Source: Paramacrobiotus richtersi (lineage: Eukaryota; Tardigrada; Eutardigrada; Parachela; Macrobiotidae). From it: DNA of 30,507 bases. Where the stretch lies: contig JAQGAU010000348.1 of assembly GCA_034698045.1 (NCBI GenBank), forward strand, positions 1-30,507. Direction: 5' to 3'. The position numbers and the translations under genes were made by a program. Under the pieces are notes generated by a model, which had not been told where the DNA came from, made no database searches, and worked only from the letters and a program-made list of their open reading frames with translations. This document shows positions 10,300 to 19,159 of this stretch, one piece after another; the first letter of the stretch is position 1, and each line of letters starts with the position of its first letter.

Positions 10300-10576
10300 C
10301 AAGAAACGATCTGCCGCTCCCAGTTCACTAACCCGCTCTTTTATTGTGTTTATGACAAGTTATTGTCAGACCTGATTAACAACTACCCATTGACTCGTTG
10401 TGTTATTGACGAAAACGTGCCCCCAAAATTTGCTTCAGGAGTTGTTGATCGCTGGATGAAATTTCTTGCATAAGTGACTTAATTATGCAGCATAACTGCA
10501 AAACGTGGTCTGTTTGCATTTTTTGGCATAAATAAAGGAGTGCCAAACCTGTCGATCATAATATGTGGGACTTCTA
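10300..10576. repeat. orphan 5' flank and promoter-element fragment of a peptide gene
   Basis: The ACGATCTGCCGCTCCCAG element, which is the conserved promoter motif read on the plus strand, sits at about 10302..10325. It is followed by the usual 5' flank (ATGACAAGTTATTGTCAGACCTGA, TTATTGACGAAAACG, GCATTTTTTGGCA, ACCTGTCGATCATAATA). No TATATA box and no signal-peptide exon lie on the proximal side, so only the far-upstream part of a unit survives. It runs directly into block X copy 2. Confidence 0.65.
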
Positions 10577-11098
10577 GCTACACTGCCAAGTCTGACTGAA
10601 ATGTTTATGGTGCTGTCATAGGTCACCATGTCAAGAAGCAGAATTCTATAGTATTTCGTGTGATTGACAATTTCCTTCTCCACCGTGTGAGGTATGCATA
10701 TCGGATTTAACACCCCGTTCCAAAACGTGGCAGTATTAAACTTAAATACCTTCACGTTTGGTCCGTTTGGAAAACTGCCGGATGCTTGTCTCAGACATCA
10801 GCAGATTCGGTTCCGAAATTGCTGAAAAATCTGAAGTTGATCCAATTTTTGTATTATACCGCTTATTCGATAGACCATTTATTTCCATCTCGGAAAATAT
10901 AGGACAAAACTCTTTTCGGGTTCGTGGCACTGTGTTCTGGGCGTGGCGGAGATGAACTGCACAAGCACACCGTACTCCACTTCGAGCTTTCCTTTCATGA
11001 CCGCAGTAAACTTTTTTTCATTTGACAGGAACGTGCAGATGCTGGCTATGAACTAAGGCACCATTCTTGAGCCAGGAAGCTTAGCGGTAGGCAGACTA
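10577..11098. repeat. block X, copy 2 (segmental duplication)
   Basis: Second copy of the 434..955 block, with the same landmarks in the same order. It lies between the 5' flank of one unit and the spacer of the next, so block X belongs to the repeating unit. Minus-strand open frames of 60-90 codons occur (10483..10755 and 10742..10930), with the phrase FNTATFWNGV shared with copy 1. They overlap in different frames and no domain is recognised. Confidence 0.75.
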
Positions 11099-11500
11099 GC
11101 CAAGATCACTGTTGATTTTGCTCTTATCCTGAATATGGAACGGAGCGATTGTGGGCTCGTTGTACGGTATTGTCCCGTAATCATTCGTTGCCAAGGTACG
11201 TATGTTATCAACAAGGGCCGTGTGCGGTCGGACACTGGTCGGATATAAATGTTGCAGAAAAACTACAAATGCTCGCTTGTAAAATTGTTTCATATCGGCT
11301 ATATCTGATGCACAGTTAAACGTACATCCGCTGCATTTCTGCAATGTGCCCATTGAATTTTGGTATTTGGCCGCAGTCGGACGACACACCACAATTGTGG
11401 ACATTCGATGAAGTACTAACCTTACTATGCAGGGTCAAAATTCACGTAACACAATAATGTGACAACTGCAAAAAACAGTTCAGTCTTTATCATGATTTGG
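11099..11500. repeat. array spacer, copy D
   Basis: It contains CTTATCCTGAATATGGA, GTATTGTCCCGTAATCATTCGTT, GTGTGCGGTCGGACACTGGTCGGATATAAAT (TATA-like box near 11244), TCATATCGGCTATATCTGATGC and CCGCTGCATTTCTGCAATGTG. Unlike copies B, E and G, it lacks the plus-strand intron-like segment, cut off after ACATTCGATG near 11410. The minus-strand frame is open for 102 codons here, but this is not kept in other copies. Confidence 0.65.
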
Positions 11501-11626
11501 TCTTCCTATGGGTTTTTTTATATTTTCAAGCGCGCAAACTGACGACTGGACAATATCGAAATTTTTCATCCCACTAGCTGCAGTTGTTGGCTTTTGTCTT
11601 GAACAACCTTCCATCATCGGTTGGTT

Positions 11627-12510
11627 TCAACCCCTGCAACTTTTCATCATGCAGCTGGCCCGTGAGCCATCTCGATCTACACATGGTTCCGAGCATTTAC
11701 CGCATGTAATGAGGATAGTACCTGCCAGAACCTACGAGACAAAGGTGCGAAATTAAAATATTGTTCGGCCGAAGCGGCTAGCCAGTAATTAGTAATCATA
11801 AAGAGTACTTACTGTAATTGGATTGTTTATTCTACTCTGTATATACCAGCTACGCTACTAGGACAGACAGTGCGCAATCCATATCAGCCGCGCGTACCCA
11901 AACCAGTTTCTCCCACAGTGCATGTCAGTCCTTTTTCGAAGATTCAGCATGCATGGTGTTTCTCCCCATGTGTTAGTGCAAGCATGCAATTAGATCTTAC
12001 CATAGTGCAAATTACGGAAAAAAATCTAATGTCTGATCTGATGAAAACATTCGATGAAAAATCAGGATAATGATTTCACCACATGTAGGTATCAGCGCAA
12101 GCATACGCATGTTATACAGATCGTTATCGGCACGCTCTTCTCTACCAGGTGTGGTCAAATCGTTAATTAGAGCTTGATCAATTAAAATAACTAATAAAAT
12201 AAAATAAGTTTATAAAATTAAAAGCATTAACTAGAAAATAGCTAATGAAATAAAATAAAAAGATAAGTTTATAAAACTAAAATAATTAATTAAAATCATG
12301 AATTAGAAATTAACTAATTACAATAGCTAATAAAATACGTTTATAAAACGAAAATAATTAATTAAAATCATCAATTAGAACCTAATTAACTGAAATCATT
12401 AGTTCGAACTTCAGATAGATCGTGTACTGTACATGTGTGTGATCTCACCTGTTCACAGAGTATATAACAATAATAACAACGATCAAAATAAACCAGAGCA
12501 GGAAGTTCAT
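11627..12510 (-). pseudogene. cysteine-rich secreted peptide gene copy P2, frame-shifted
   Basis: Exon 1 is 12449..12510 and exon 2 is 11627..11731, with intron ends GTGAGAT and TCTCGTAG. Exon 1 starts MNFLLWFILIVV as a signal peptide, but a run of ATT/GTT codons has been added before the donor, making the exon 62 nt instead of 51. The phase is therefore 2, while exon 2 is open as a cysteine-rich frame only in phase 0. The spliced product would end in a short unrelated tail. Read in the family frame, exon 2 gives 34 residues with five cysteines; the first of the CC pair is Ser and there is a four-residue insert. The promoter has also lost its TATATA box. All three faults point to a dead copy. 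Confidence 0.7.
12185..12400. repeat. AT-rich imperfect tandem repeat in the intron of copy P2
   Basis: Three loose units of about 60-72 bp begin with GTTTATAAAA at 12207, 12267 and 12339. The last two share CTAAAATAATTAATTAAAATCAT-like sequence. It expands the P2 intron to about 717 nt. Confidence 0.75.
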
Positions 12511-12578
12511 GGTTACGGAATTGTTGAATATTAACAGCACGTGTGTAGTCTATACATAAAAGCCACCAATGAGTTTTT

Positions 12579-12950
12579 ATGTACAGCAGCAGTAGTATTA
12601 TACTAGTCTTTGATGAAAGGAAATACCAGCGAAACAGACCATCCAACGACACCAACCAACGAAATGCCGCTCCTATATATAGTTCAGTTGCTGCTTGCAT
12701 CTTCATTCCAACATCTCCAATAAATTTTGTGATTTGGCCGCGCACTCGCACGACATATTAGAAGTTGCTGTGAAGTATATCAAAAGTTTGATTTTTATGT
12801 AAGTTACATACATCTTTTTGGCTTGAGTGTGTTTTTTTTCTGCCATTTTTAGCTGAACGTCCTCTGCATTTTCCAAGCCATGCTTTATTTCGTTTTCAGC
12901 GAGAGTTCAAAAGATCATTAGCAAAATTTGCCTAGCAGTTCAACAGGATC
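12579..12950. repeat. damaged promoter of P2 and array spacer copy E
   Basis: At 12626..12685 lies the degraded promoter block of P2 (GGCATTTCGTTGGTTGG on the minus strand, with unrelated sequence in place of TATATA). It runs into the spacer at about 12705 (AACATCTCCAATAAATTTTGTGATTTGGCCGC). The clearest plus-strand intron candidate in the array is here: GTAAGTTACAT at 12799 to CTGCCATTTTTAG at 12852, 54 nt, followed by CTGAACGTCC. Confidence 0.6.
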
Positions 12951-13100
12951 AGCATGCAAGGTCAAACTACATCTAGCACAACAATGACATAAACAAGTCC
13001 AGCCTTCGTTAGGTTCTGGTCTGGCTATGGCTTGTACATTTTCAAGCGCGCAGGCTGGAAACTGGCAGTATCGTAGTTTATCATCCGTAGAAGTATAGCT

Positions 13101-13138
13101 GGAATTGTTGACTTGTTGTGGAATTGTTGACTTGTTGT
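13101..13138. repeat. 19-bp tandem duplication in the 3' UTR of copy P3
   Basis: GGAATTGTTGACTTGTTGT occurs twice in direct succession with no mismatch, so the duplication is recent. It lies about 40 nt after the P3 stop codon on the minus strand. Confidence 0.95.
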
Positions 13139-13179
13139 GGAACAGCCTCCATGATCGGTTGGTTTCAACCTCATGGCCC

Positions 13180-13952
13180 TCAACAACGTGGATCTGTATT
13201 AGTTGGACAGCAGCTCTGAGTTTGGCATGGCTTTGTACACGGAGGGCATCTTGCCCTAGCGTTGACACTCGGCAGAATCTACTGGACAAAGGTGCGATAA
13301 GTTGTTTATGATTCGAGTCCGTTCGACTTTGGCCGAAGTCGTCCGCTAGTAATTGCTCTGTATATTGACCATATATTCATTTTTATTGACTATATATTTA
13401 TTGACTGTTGACTACATATTCATAGTGGCTACGCTACTAGCATGGTACATAATATCCATATCATAATACATATCCATTTCTACCACAGGGCATGTGCATC
13501 TTTTATCAAAGAGTGTATTTGTGTTTACGCTGTGCTTCTACGAGTGCATCAGTGCAAGCATATTGTGCGCAGTAGCCACTTAGGTCGTACAATAGTGCAA
13601 AGGAGTCTTTCTTGGATGCTTATTCATTCTTGGATACTCATTCATTTACACCATGATCCTACGTAATCAAGTGGCTCACTAGTACACTGTAAGAAATTCA
13701 AATAATTTGGAAATCGGCGCAGTTTGGAACTTGCAGTCACACTGCTACGGAAGAGCGCGCTGATAACGATCTATGCTTGATACATGTGCACGTGGTGAAA
13801 TCGGTATACCGTAGATACGGACAGCAATTATTCCTTTTTGACGACACGAATAGTGCTCAAACAACTTCGCACAAATATGTAAATCACGTCTGTGATCATA
13901 CCTGTACATAGAGTATAACAACGATTAATATAAACCACCGCAGACAGTTCAT
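13180..13952 (-). CDS. cysteine-rich secreted peptide P3, 49 aa, two exons
   Basis: Exon 1 (13902..13952) codes a 17-residue leader, MNCLRWFILIVVILYVQ: a basic start and a hydrophobic core, as in a signal peptide. Exon 2 (13180..13278) codes 32 residues. The 623-nt intron is phase 0, with GTATG and CCAGTAG ends. The mature part opens with ILPSV and then has six cysteines spaced C-x2-C-x3-C-x4-CC-x7-C, ending on the last cysteine. Compared with copy P5 the leader is well kept, while the residues between the cysteines differ almost completely. A TATATAAA box lies about 95 nt upstream of the ATG, and an AGGAACGGCAGGTCGTTTG element beside it. This looks like a functional short precursor of a disulphide-rich secreted peptide. 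The target and function are unknown; a defence peptide, signalling peptide or venom-like peptide would all fit this architecture. Confidence 0.65.
13610..13650. repeat. short direct duplication in the intron of P3
   Basis: TTCTTGGATGCTTATTCA is followed at once by TTCTTGGATACTCATTCA, a near-perfect 18-bp tandem pair. The rest of the P3 intron (13279..13901) has no coding signal. Confidence 0.8.
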
Positions 13953-14043
13953 GGTTGGTAGAATAGCACGTTTAGAAATCAACAATGAGTTTTTGCGTAC
14001 AGTTGTATGGTAGTTTTCTACCAAGCAAGAAGGAGCTAAACGA

Positions 14044-14078
14044 TTTATATATCACCAGCAAACGACCTGCCGTTCCTG
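14044..14078 (-). promoter_or_regulatory. conserved promoter block of copy P3
   Basis: On the minus strand, AGGAACGGCAGGTCGTTTGC is followed by TGGTGA and a TATATAAA box (14044..14051). Block and spacing match those at copies P1, P4 and P5. Confidence 0.65.
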
Positions 14079-14089
14079 GTTCCGTTACA

Positions 14090-14350
14090 TACTGTTTAGT
14101 TCGTTTATGACAACTTTGTGTCAAACTAACTGTAATAATGTAATTAATTACCAACTACCCGCTGGCTCATTGTATTGTTTACGAAGACACACCGATATAA
14201 ATTTTCTCCAAGAGTCATTATTTGCTTCGAGACGACGAGAATTGTTATTGGATGAAACAGCATTCTTTCCTTAATATCTAGAAAAGGTGGCCGGTTTTGC
14301 ATTTTTTTGCCGAGTACCAAACCTGTCGATCATGATATATAGTACTAGTT
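14090..14350. repeat. 5' flank of the peptide genes, copy at P3
   Basis: Contains ATGACAACTTTGTGTCAAAC, TTGTATTGTTTACGAAGACAC, CGATATAAATTTTCTCCAAGAGTCATTA and ACCTGTCGATCATGATATA. It is most similar to the copy at 16100..16330. Confidence 0.65.
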
Positions 14351-15300
14351 CCTATTACGGAACTCCGCCCCGTGACTGAAATCTGCCGAACCAAATAAGC
14401 TAGACCGAATCTGCCGAACAAATTACTGATTCGGATAGAGCATGAGTCAAAACGGTTGCACATGATATTTAATATTTAAAAGGAACTTATGGACATGCCA
14501 GGAACATTCAAAAAAGAGCATTTTCATGCACCGGTCATACTAAGTATACGCACCAGAATCACGTTGTGTATTATTAAAAACGGCATAAATATTATCAACC
14601 ATTAAATTGCTATGATTCGATTTACACAATTTGGTAAGTAAATTTAATAATTTATTTAACCGGTGAAAAATATCGTACGGAAAGCACAAACTATGCATGA
14701 ACTTCTCGGCGCCAATTCGACGAAGGCATTTTTTACAGGGTGCCTCAGCAAAATGACAATTTGGCGAGCTGAACGAAAGTTGAAGTTAATTTTATTTTTA
14801 AAAAAGCGATCCAGACTAGTAGTTCTACCAACATCTAGGGCTGATTTGGCGTCATTCCAGCTTTTGTCCGAACAGTTTTAGGGGATCGTAAACGAAACAT
14901 TAGATCAAAACCGGCATCGACACGAACCCGAACGGATAGTGCAGGGAACTTTACATATGTCCGAAACTGGTGTCTCAAGATTTTAACAAATACTGTGAGG
15001 TGCAAAATTTTGTAAAAAGTAAGCCACCATCCGGCGAACAATATCGCTGCTGCATTTCTGTCCTTTATGGTTTTCGCCAAGCACCTCTTGGAGTAATTTT
15101 TAAAAGAAACAGCCGAGAACAAAGCGGTATAGCTGCTAAAGAACGGTAGACTCCACGGATTGTAAAAATGGCTTAGAACTGTGTTGCATAAACCAGGCAG
15201 AAAATCAGATAGCGCTGTAGAATGTTCGAACTTAGCAGATCGCTTGTTTCTTATCGTTCCGAAAATGAAGCACTGAATGCTAACATACGGCTAACGCTAA
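14351..15300. other. unannotated stretch
   Basis: No homology to the array units and no recognisable gene. Open frames of 72 codons (14663..14881, plus) and 95 codons (14835..15122, minus) overlap on opposite strands and have no protein-like pattern. This foreign stretch occupies the place where the second exon of copy P4 should be. Confidence 0.4.
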
Positions 15301-15382
15301 AGACATGATGGGAAGGAAAGTTTTTTATGATACGAATCGTTCTCAAAAGAATTTAGCAGCAAAATACATCATGTTATCTCAC

Positions 15383-15433
15383 CTGAGCATAGAGCGTAAC
15401 AACGATCAACAGGAACCAGCGCAGAAAGTTCAT
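15383..15433 (-). pseudogene. cysteine-rich peptide gene copy P4: intact first exon without a second exon
   Basis: The exon codes MNFLRWFLLIVVTLYAQ and ends in CAG|GTGAG, exactly as in the intact copies. About 75 nt of intron on the 3' side align with the intron of copy P1 (TTTTTTATGATACGAATCGTTC), then homology stops near 15308. No cysteine-rich exon with a TAG/AG acceptor follows before unrelated sequence. The promoter is complete. The exon could still be spliced to a more distant exon 2, the nearest being at 13278, but the P3 first exon lies in between. Confidence 0.65.
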
Positions 15434-15531
15434 GGTTGTAGCGGATCCTAGAACGGCACGTTAGAAGCTACCAGTGAGTTCTGATATGGCTATAATATAT
15501 AAAAGCTTCCGAAAACACCTGCGAAGCGGTT

Positions 15532-15566
15532 GATATATCGCCAACCAACGATCTGCCCCTCCTACA
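15532..15566 (-). promoter_or_regulatory. conserved promoter block of copy P4
   Basis: Minus-strand AGGAGGGGCAGATCGTTGG is followed by TTGGCGATATATC. The TATA core (15532..15539) is about 100 nt before the ATG. Confidence 0.6.
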
Positions 15567-15599
15567 AGTATAGTTCACAACTATCGTCAGTTGCGGTAC

Positions 15600-16030
15600 A
15601 TTCTCTAACGGTTATCGTTATAGATGATTCAAACGACTGTGTATTTTGTTGATGGCAAGTTTGTGTCAGGCCAAGTACCCGCTGGCCATTGTTTAAGAAA
15701 ACGCAGCGCCAATGACTGCGCCACAAATTTGCTTCTACCATAGAATTATTGATCACTGGACGAAGTACATAAAAAATCTGGTCGGTGTGCATTTTTTGGC
15801 ACAAATGCCGCATAATAAATAAATACTGGGTCAAACCTGTCTGTCATAATTTTTATGTAAGCGTGTTCGCGCTATCGCGCGACACAGTTCATGTTTTGGG
15901 AACCTCATATTTTATTTTGTTCTTACCGTACAGTACATTACACAGTAAGCAGTACCAAGGTTACCACAAAGGTTGATCTAGGCAGATATGTAGACAACGC
16001 CATCTGTTATCAGTCATTTTCTAAACTTTA
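15600..16030. repeat. 5' flank of the peptide genes, copy at P4
   Basis: Closest relative of 2325..2830. It shares GGCAAGTTTGTGTCAGGCCAAG, CCGCTGGCCATTGTTTA-GAA, GGTCGGTGTGCATTTTTTGGCAC, GCGCTATCGCGCGACACAGTTCATGTTTT and TACCAAGGTTACCACA. The unit at P1 and the unit at P4 therefore derive from each other. Confidence 0.75.
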
Positions 16031-16099
16031 AAATCGATTTAAAAGCTCCTGATGAGGTTTTTTTAAAAACAATCACCCAGACGGGCGTCTAAACGGGCT

Positions 16100-16335
16100 A
16101 TAGAGATTCTTGTTTATGACAACTTTGTGTCAGACCTGAGTAATTACCTGCCGGCGATCATTGTATTGTTTACGAAGACGCACCGATATAAATTTGCTCC
16201 AAGAGTCATTATGTGCTTTGAGAGTTGTTATTAGATGAAATAGCATTCTTTCATAAACATCAATAAAAGGGTGCTGGTTTGCATTTTTTAGCACAACATG
16301 GGAATACAGCACCTGTCGATCATGATATACTAATA
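16100..16335. repeat. orphan 5' flank copy
   Basis: Repeats the flank seen at 14090..14350 (TTGTTTATGACAACTTTGTGTCAGACC, ACGAAGACGCACCGATATAAATTTGCTCC, ACCTGTCGATCATGATATA). No promoter block or signal exon is attached. Confidence 0.7.
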
Positions 16336-16374
16336 CAAGCATGGCTCCGCAATCGCGCAGCCCAATTGTGTTTG

Positions 16375-17215
16375 CATTTCACAGTTTTGGAATTGTAAGA
16401 TTTTTAATTTTTCCCGTTTCTGGTTGCAGACCCGCGATAGCTTTTAGAAACACTACACGGTCGTTTTTTGATTTCCTTTCTTTCTTGTACATATTATGCT
16501 TAATGACAACTAAAGCTCGGGGTTGACTCTAAACTGAGTCTTTATGTTGTAACTTGTTGTGTCTTGAATTTCTGAGTTTTCGAAATTGTGAGATTATTGA
16601 TTTGTTTCCCGTTCTATAAGCTATACTCGCAGTGACTTTCAGAAAAATGCAGGCTCTTTTAATTTCCTCCAAGTACTTGGTAACAGAATCTCCTGGTAGC
16701 TAATCGGCAGTTATTGTTGCTACAATCGAATTTTGCGTTGTACATACGTACAACAGGTGATAACTAGGTAATCGCTCTCCGCTGGTGCTGGCGATGAAGA
16801 CCGGAGCTGAAAAAGGCGTAGGGCTGCTAGATCCGCCTTTGATTGTCCTCAATTGCGCAATTCGCTTCCCGCATTGTTTGGTTTGTGCGGTACATGCGTA
16901 ATACAGTTTAATCTTAATAACTTTGTTATTTTTTAAAAAGTATGGTTCAAAAACAATAGGGCTCCTTAACTCATCATGAGAAACATGCTGGTTTAATTTC
17001 AAACAAATCGGACCATTTCGAACAGAGTTATCGTCGGCGAAAGGAATACAATACACACTTCCTGGATTTCGGTATTTTGATTTTCTGAGTTTCCGGAATT
17101 GTAAATTTTTTAATTTGTTTCCTGTTTTGCAAGCTACACCTAACAGTAACGTTTTGAAAAAATACACACTCTTTTAACGTCCTGCAAGAACTTGATATCA
17201 GAAGCTCATGTTTGC
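16375..17215. repeat. three dispersed copies of a ~130-bp repeat
   Basis: Copies start near 16380, 16568 and 17080. They share TTTCTGAGTTTT-GGAATTGTAAGA, TTTTTAATTTGTTTCCCGTTTTG and CTTTTAGAAA-A-AC-CTCTTTTAA-TTCCT. Between the second and third lies a 155-codon minus-strand open frame (16700..17167) that runs through the repeat and has no recognised domain. The sequence around GTTCAAAAACAATAGGGCTCC may be part of a decayed transposon. I found no gene here. Confidence 0.6.
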
Positions 17216-17378
17216 GAATTGATTGAACTTCCAGTCTTCCAGTCTACATAAACATTGTTCTAAGGCAAACCGCTTTTCGTTATATGTTACCAAAAGAGCG
17301 AAGCTGAAGTCAGAAGATTCCGGAGATCTAAGAATGAGATACAGTTCTTTGTTTAAAGTCCTTTTCGAAAAAAATACG

Positions 17379-17524
17379 TACTTCGACTAGGTTCCCTCAA
17401 TAAATCACTTTTTTCACGGAACTCGCAATATTTCACCCTACCCCCCTGCGGTTGCAGGGGGATAGGGTGAAATATTACGAGTTCCGCAAAAAAAGAGATT
17501 TATTGAAGGGACCTGGTCGAAGTA
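17379..17524. mobile_element. foldback element: near-perfect palindrome with 71-nt arms
   Basis: The left arm (17379..17449) and right arm (17454..17524) are reverse complements apart from a few substitutions, around a four-base loop (GGTT). The arm starts TACTTCGACTAGGTTCCCTC and its inner end is GC-rich (CCCCCCTGC). No open frame is present. Size and structure fit a foldback MITE or a hairpin RNA. The high arm identity implies a recent origin or upkeep by gene conversion. No clear target-site duplication flanks it. Confidence 0.85.
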
Positions 17525-18188
17525 ATGAAAATTAATAGGTGTAAGATGTTAAATAACGCACAGTCCAGCAAAAATAGCTCGTTATGCACCGCCGCCTGCA
17601 GAAAAAAGTTTATTGCAGAAAACTGCTCACGCACTGATAAGTTTCAACTTTTGTACTATGCCACTGATTAAAACTAGAAAAAAAAAATGTATTACCAAGG
17701 TTTACGGTAAGGTCATTGTAGAAATTTCGCCATCTACAATCAGCCATGTCTACAACTTTTAAGTCAATTTTAGAAACCTGCAAAACGTTATTTTAAAAAC
17801 TAATACCCAAGTGAAATTCTGCTCCATGTGCTGATCCTTGTAGGACAAAAATTTTGTCTGATACGTGTAACCGGTAAAAATGTAATTGAAACGCAAAGAA
17901 TCTGAGACTTTGAAATATGTGAATCTAGAGACAGAGATAGAGATATACCGTATTATAGATACGGTACTTATATTATACACATAGTTTGTTTATTTCCTGG
18001 CGAGTAGACAAGCCACCTCGTATGTGGCACTCGAGACTTTGGTCAATTTACAAACAGATGCGCTGAAGAATAGTACTTATAGTCTGTAATTCATACAGTC
18101 GTTTTATATCGCTTCAAATTCGAAAGCTTAGAATTCGTTTGAATTATTAAGTTTAGAATTATCTGGTCACTCGGTTATGCTATAGTTT
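17525..18188. other. unannotated stretch
   Basis: AT-rich, with no gene recognised. At about 17692..17760 it has TACCAAGGTTTACGG and CGCCATCTACAATCAGCCATGTC, a diverged trace of the distal 5' flank seen at 2755 and 15950. Confidence 0.45.
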
Positions 18189-18492
18189 TCACGTGCCGCT
18201 CAAGAAAGGTGACTGGTCCCTTCCGGACGGCTTCGATACCGGCCTAGCTGATGAATCCCGATGCATCGAGCTCGATACATGCACACAGCTTATCCCGAAG
18301 TAGCGCTGCAAATCAAAAGGATAGCAGTATAGCAAAATTAAATTAGAGCAAGTTAAAATTGTTAAATTAAACACAACATTTATGAAAACAAAGCTATCGA
18401 TTGTAAATAAGCCAGTCAACTTCACTTACCTGAAGTTTATCCAATTTAGAGTATTTTGTTTTTACACTGCTCAAACACTTTTGACTCACCAT
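18189..18492 (-). pseudogene. broken copy S1 of a small secreted-protein gene
   Basis: The minus-strand stretch 18189..18308 matches exon 2 of the gene at 23042..23176 at nucleotide level (CTTCGGGA-AAGCTG, TATCGA-CTCGATGCAT, TATCGAAGCCGTCC). It is preceded by a splice acceptor in the same place (TTTGATTTGCAG). A donor, CAG|GTAAGTG, lies near 18430, with an ATG at 18492. The frame that matches (IEAVRKGPVTFLERHV) is broken by a TAG and is not the frame entered from the acceptor, so the exon is frame-shifted. The upstream exon lacks the hydrophobic leader of the intact copy. Confidence 0.5.
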
Positions 18493-18589
18493 GGCCTTTC
18501 TCGTCAACATCTTATCTTGTCTGCCATCCCCTCGCTTTACGCATTATCGTCCTCGGCGATCGCACTAAGAAACGTCACTGTTTCCCTTT

Positions 18590-18975
18590 CCCTCTTCGGG
18601 CTCGGACTAAGCAAGACGACTTTCGAACAGCACAGTGCAAATTGCTCCATCCGGTCCGATCCGGATACCAACGTGATCGCAGTTGGAGACTCAGTAACGG
18701 TGACCGTCAATGAGTGAAGAGTTACGGGACTCGGGATGGAATATTCGGAAGTTGTTCAACTTCATATTCGCGGCGTGACGAAGCCGGTGCAACAGATGCG
18801 AGGATTTCAACGGCCGGAATTTCACGAAGAAAGACGAAACAGATGCTGTGACGTTCGATTTTGGGAGCAGGCCATGGGACTACTGGATGATAAAGTTAAC
18901 TGGACATGGATTGTCGAACCTGGAGTTTTCCGGTTTTCGGTATATCTGTTGGCTCGAATATCTATAGTGACTTGA
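18590..18975 (+). pseudogene. GH3 C-terminal fragment 1 (BglX-type beta-glucosidase remnant)
   Basis: The frame begins at FGLGLSKTTFE, the junction to the Fn3-like C-terminal domain of family 3 glycoside hydrolases. It goes on with VGDSVTVTVN, EVVQLHIR, VTKPVQQMRGFQ and WIVEPGVFRFSVY, the expected order of domain motifs. A TGA at 18715..18717 interrupts it, and the region between RGFQ and WIVEPG is scrambled. The catalytic barrel and the middle domain are absent, so no enzyme can be made. The 3' flank is shared with fragments 2 and 3 (GGCTCGAA-A--TAT, TTGACCGC-TGATT, AATGGATCCACTTT). Confidence 0.75.
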
Positions 18976-19159
18976 CCGCTTGATTTTCTGCCGTTCCTAG
19001 GCCATGCAGTTAAGTAGTGCAGTGCAGGAATAAATGGATCCACTTTGGTGCCTTTTGCAGTGGTTTTGTCTTTCCAATTGATTTCCAGTGACGAACCAAC
19101 AGAAAAAGCGTTAATCGAATCGATTCTCAGACAAGACGTTAACGGGATTTTGTATTAGC

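Noticed and set aside
10008..10328. 106-codon minus-strand open frame at 10.0-10.3 kb
   Set aside because: It overlaps another open frame, has no ATG leader or domain, and its upstream end lies in repeated promoter flank.
11096..11404. 102-codon minus-strand frame in spacer D with the phrase SVRPHTALVDN, partly shared with spacers B and F
   Set aside because: The shared wording comes from nucleotide-level duplication. The frame is broken at different places in each copy, so there is no sign of coding constraint.
16700..17167. 155-codon minus-strand open frame
   Set aside because: It runs through a dispersed ~130-bp repeat, shows no domain or splice context, and part of it is noncoding repeat in the other two copies.
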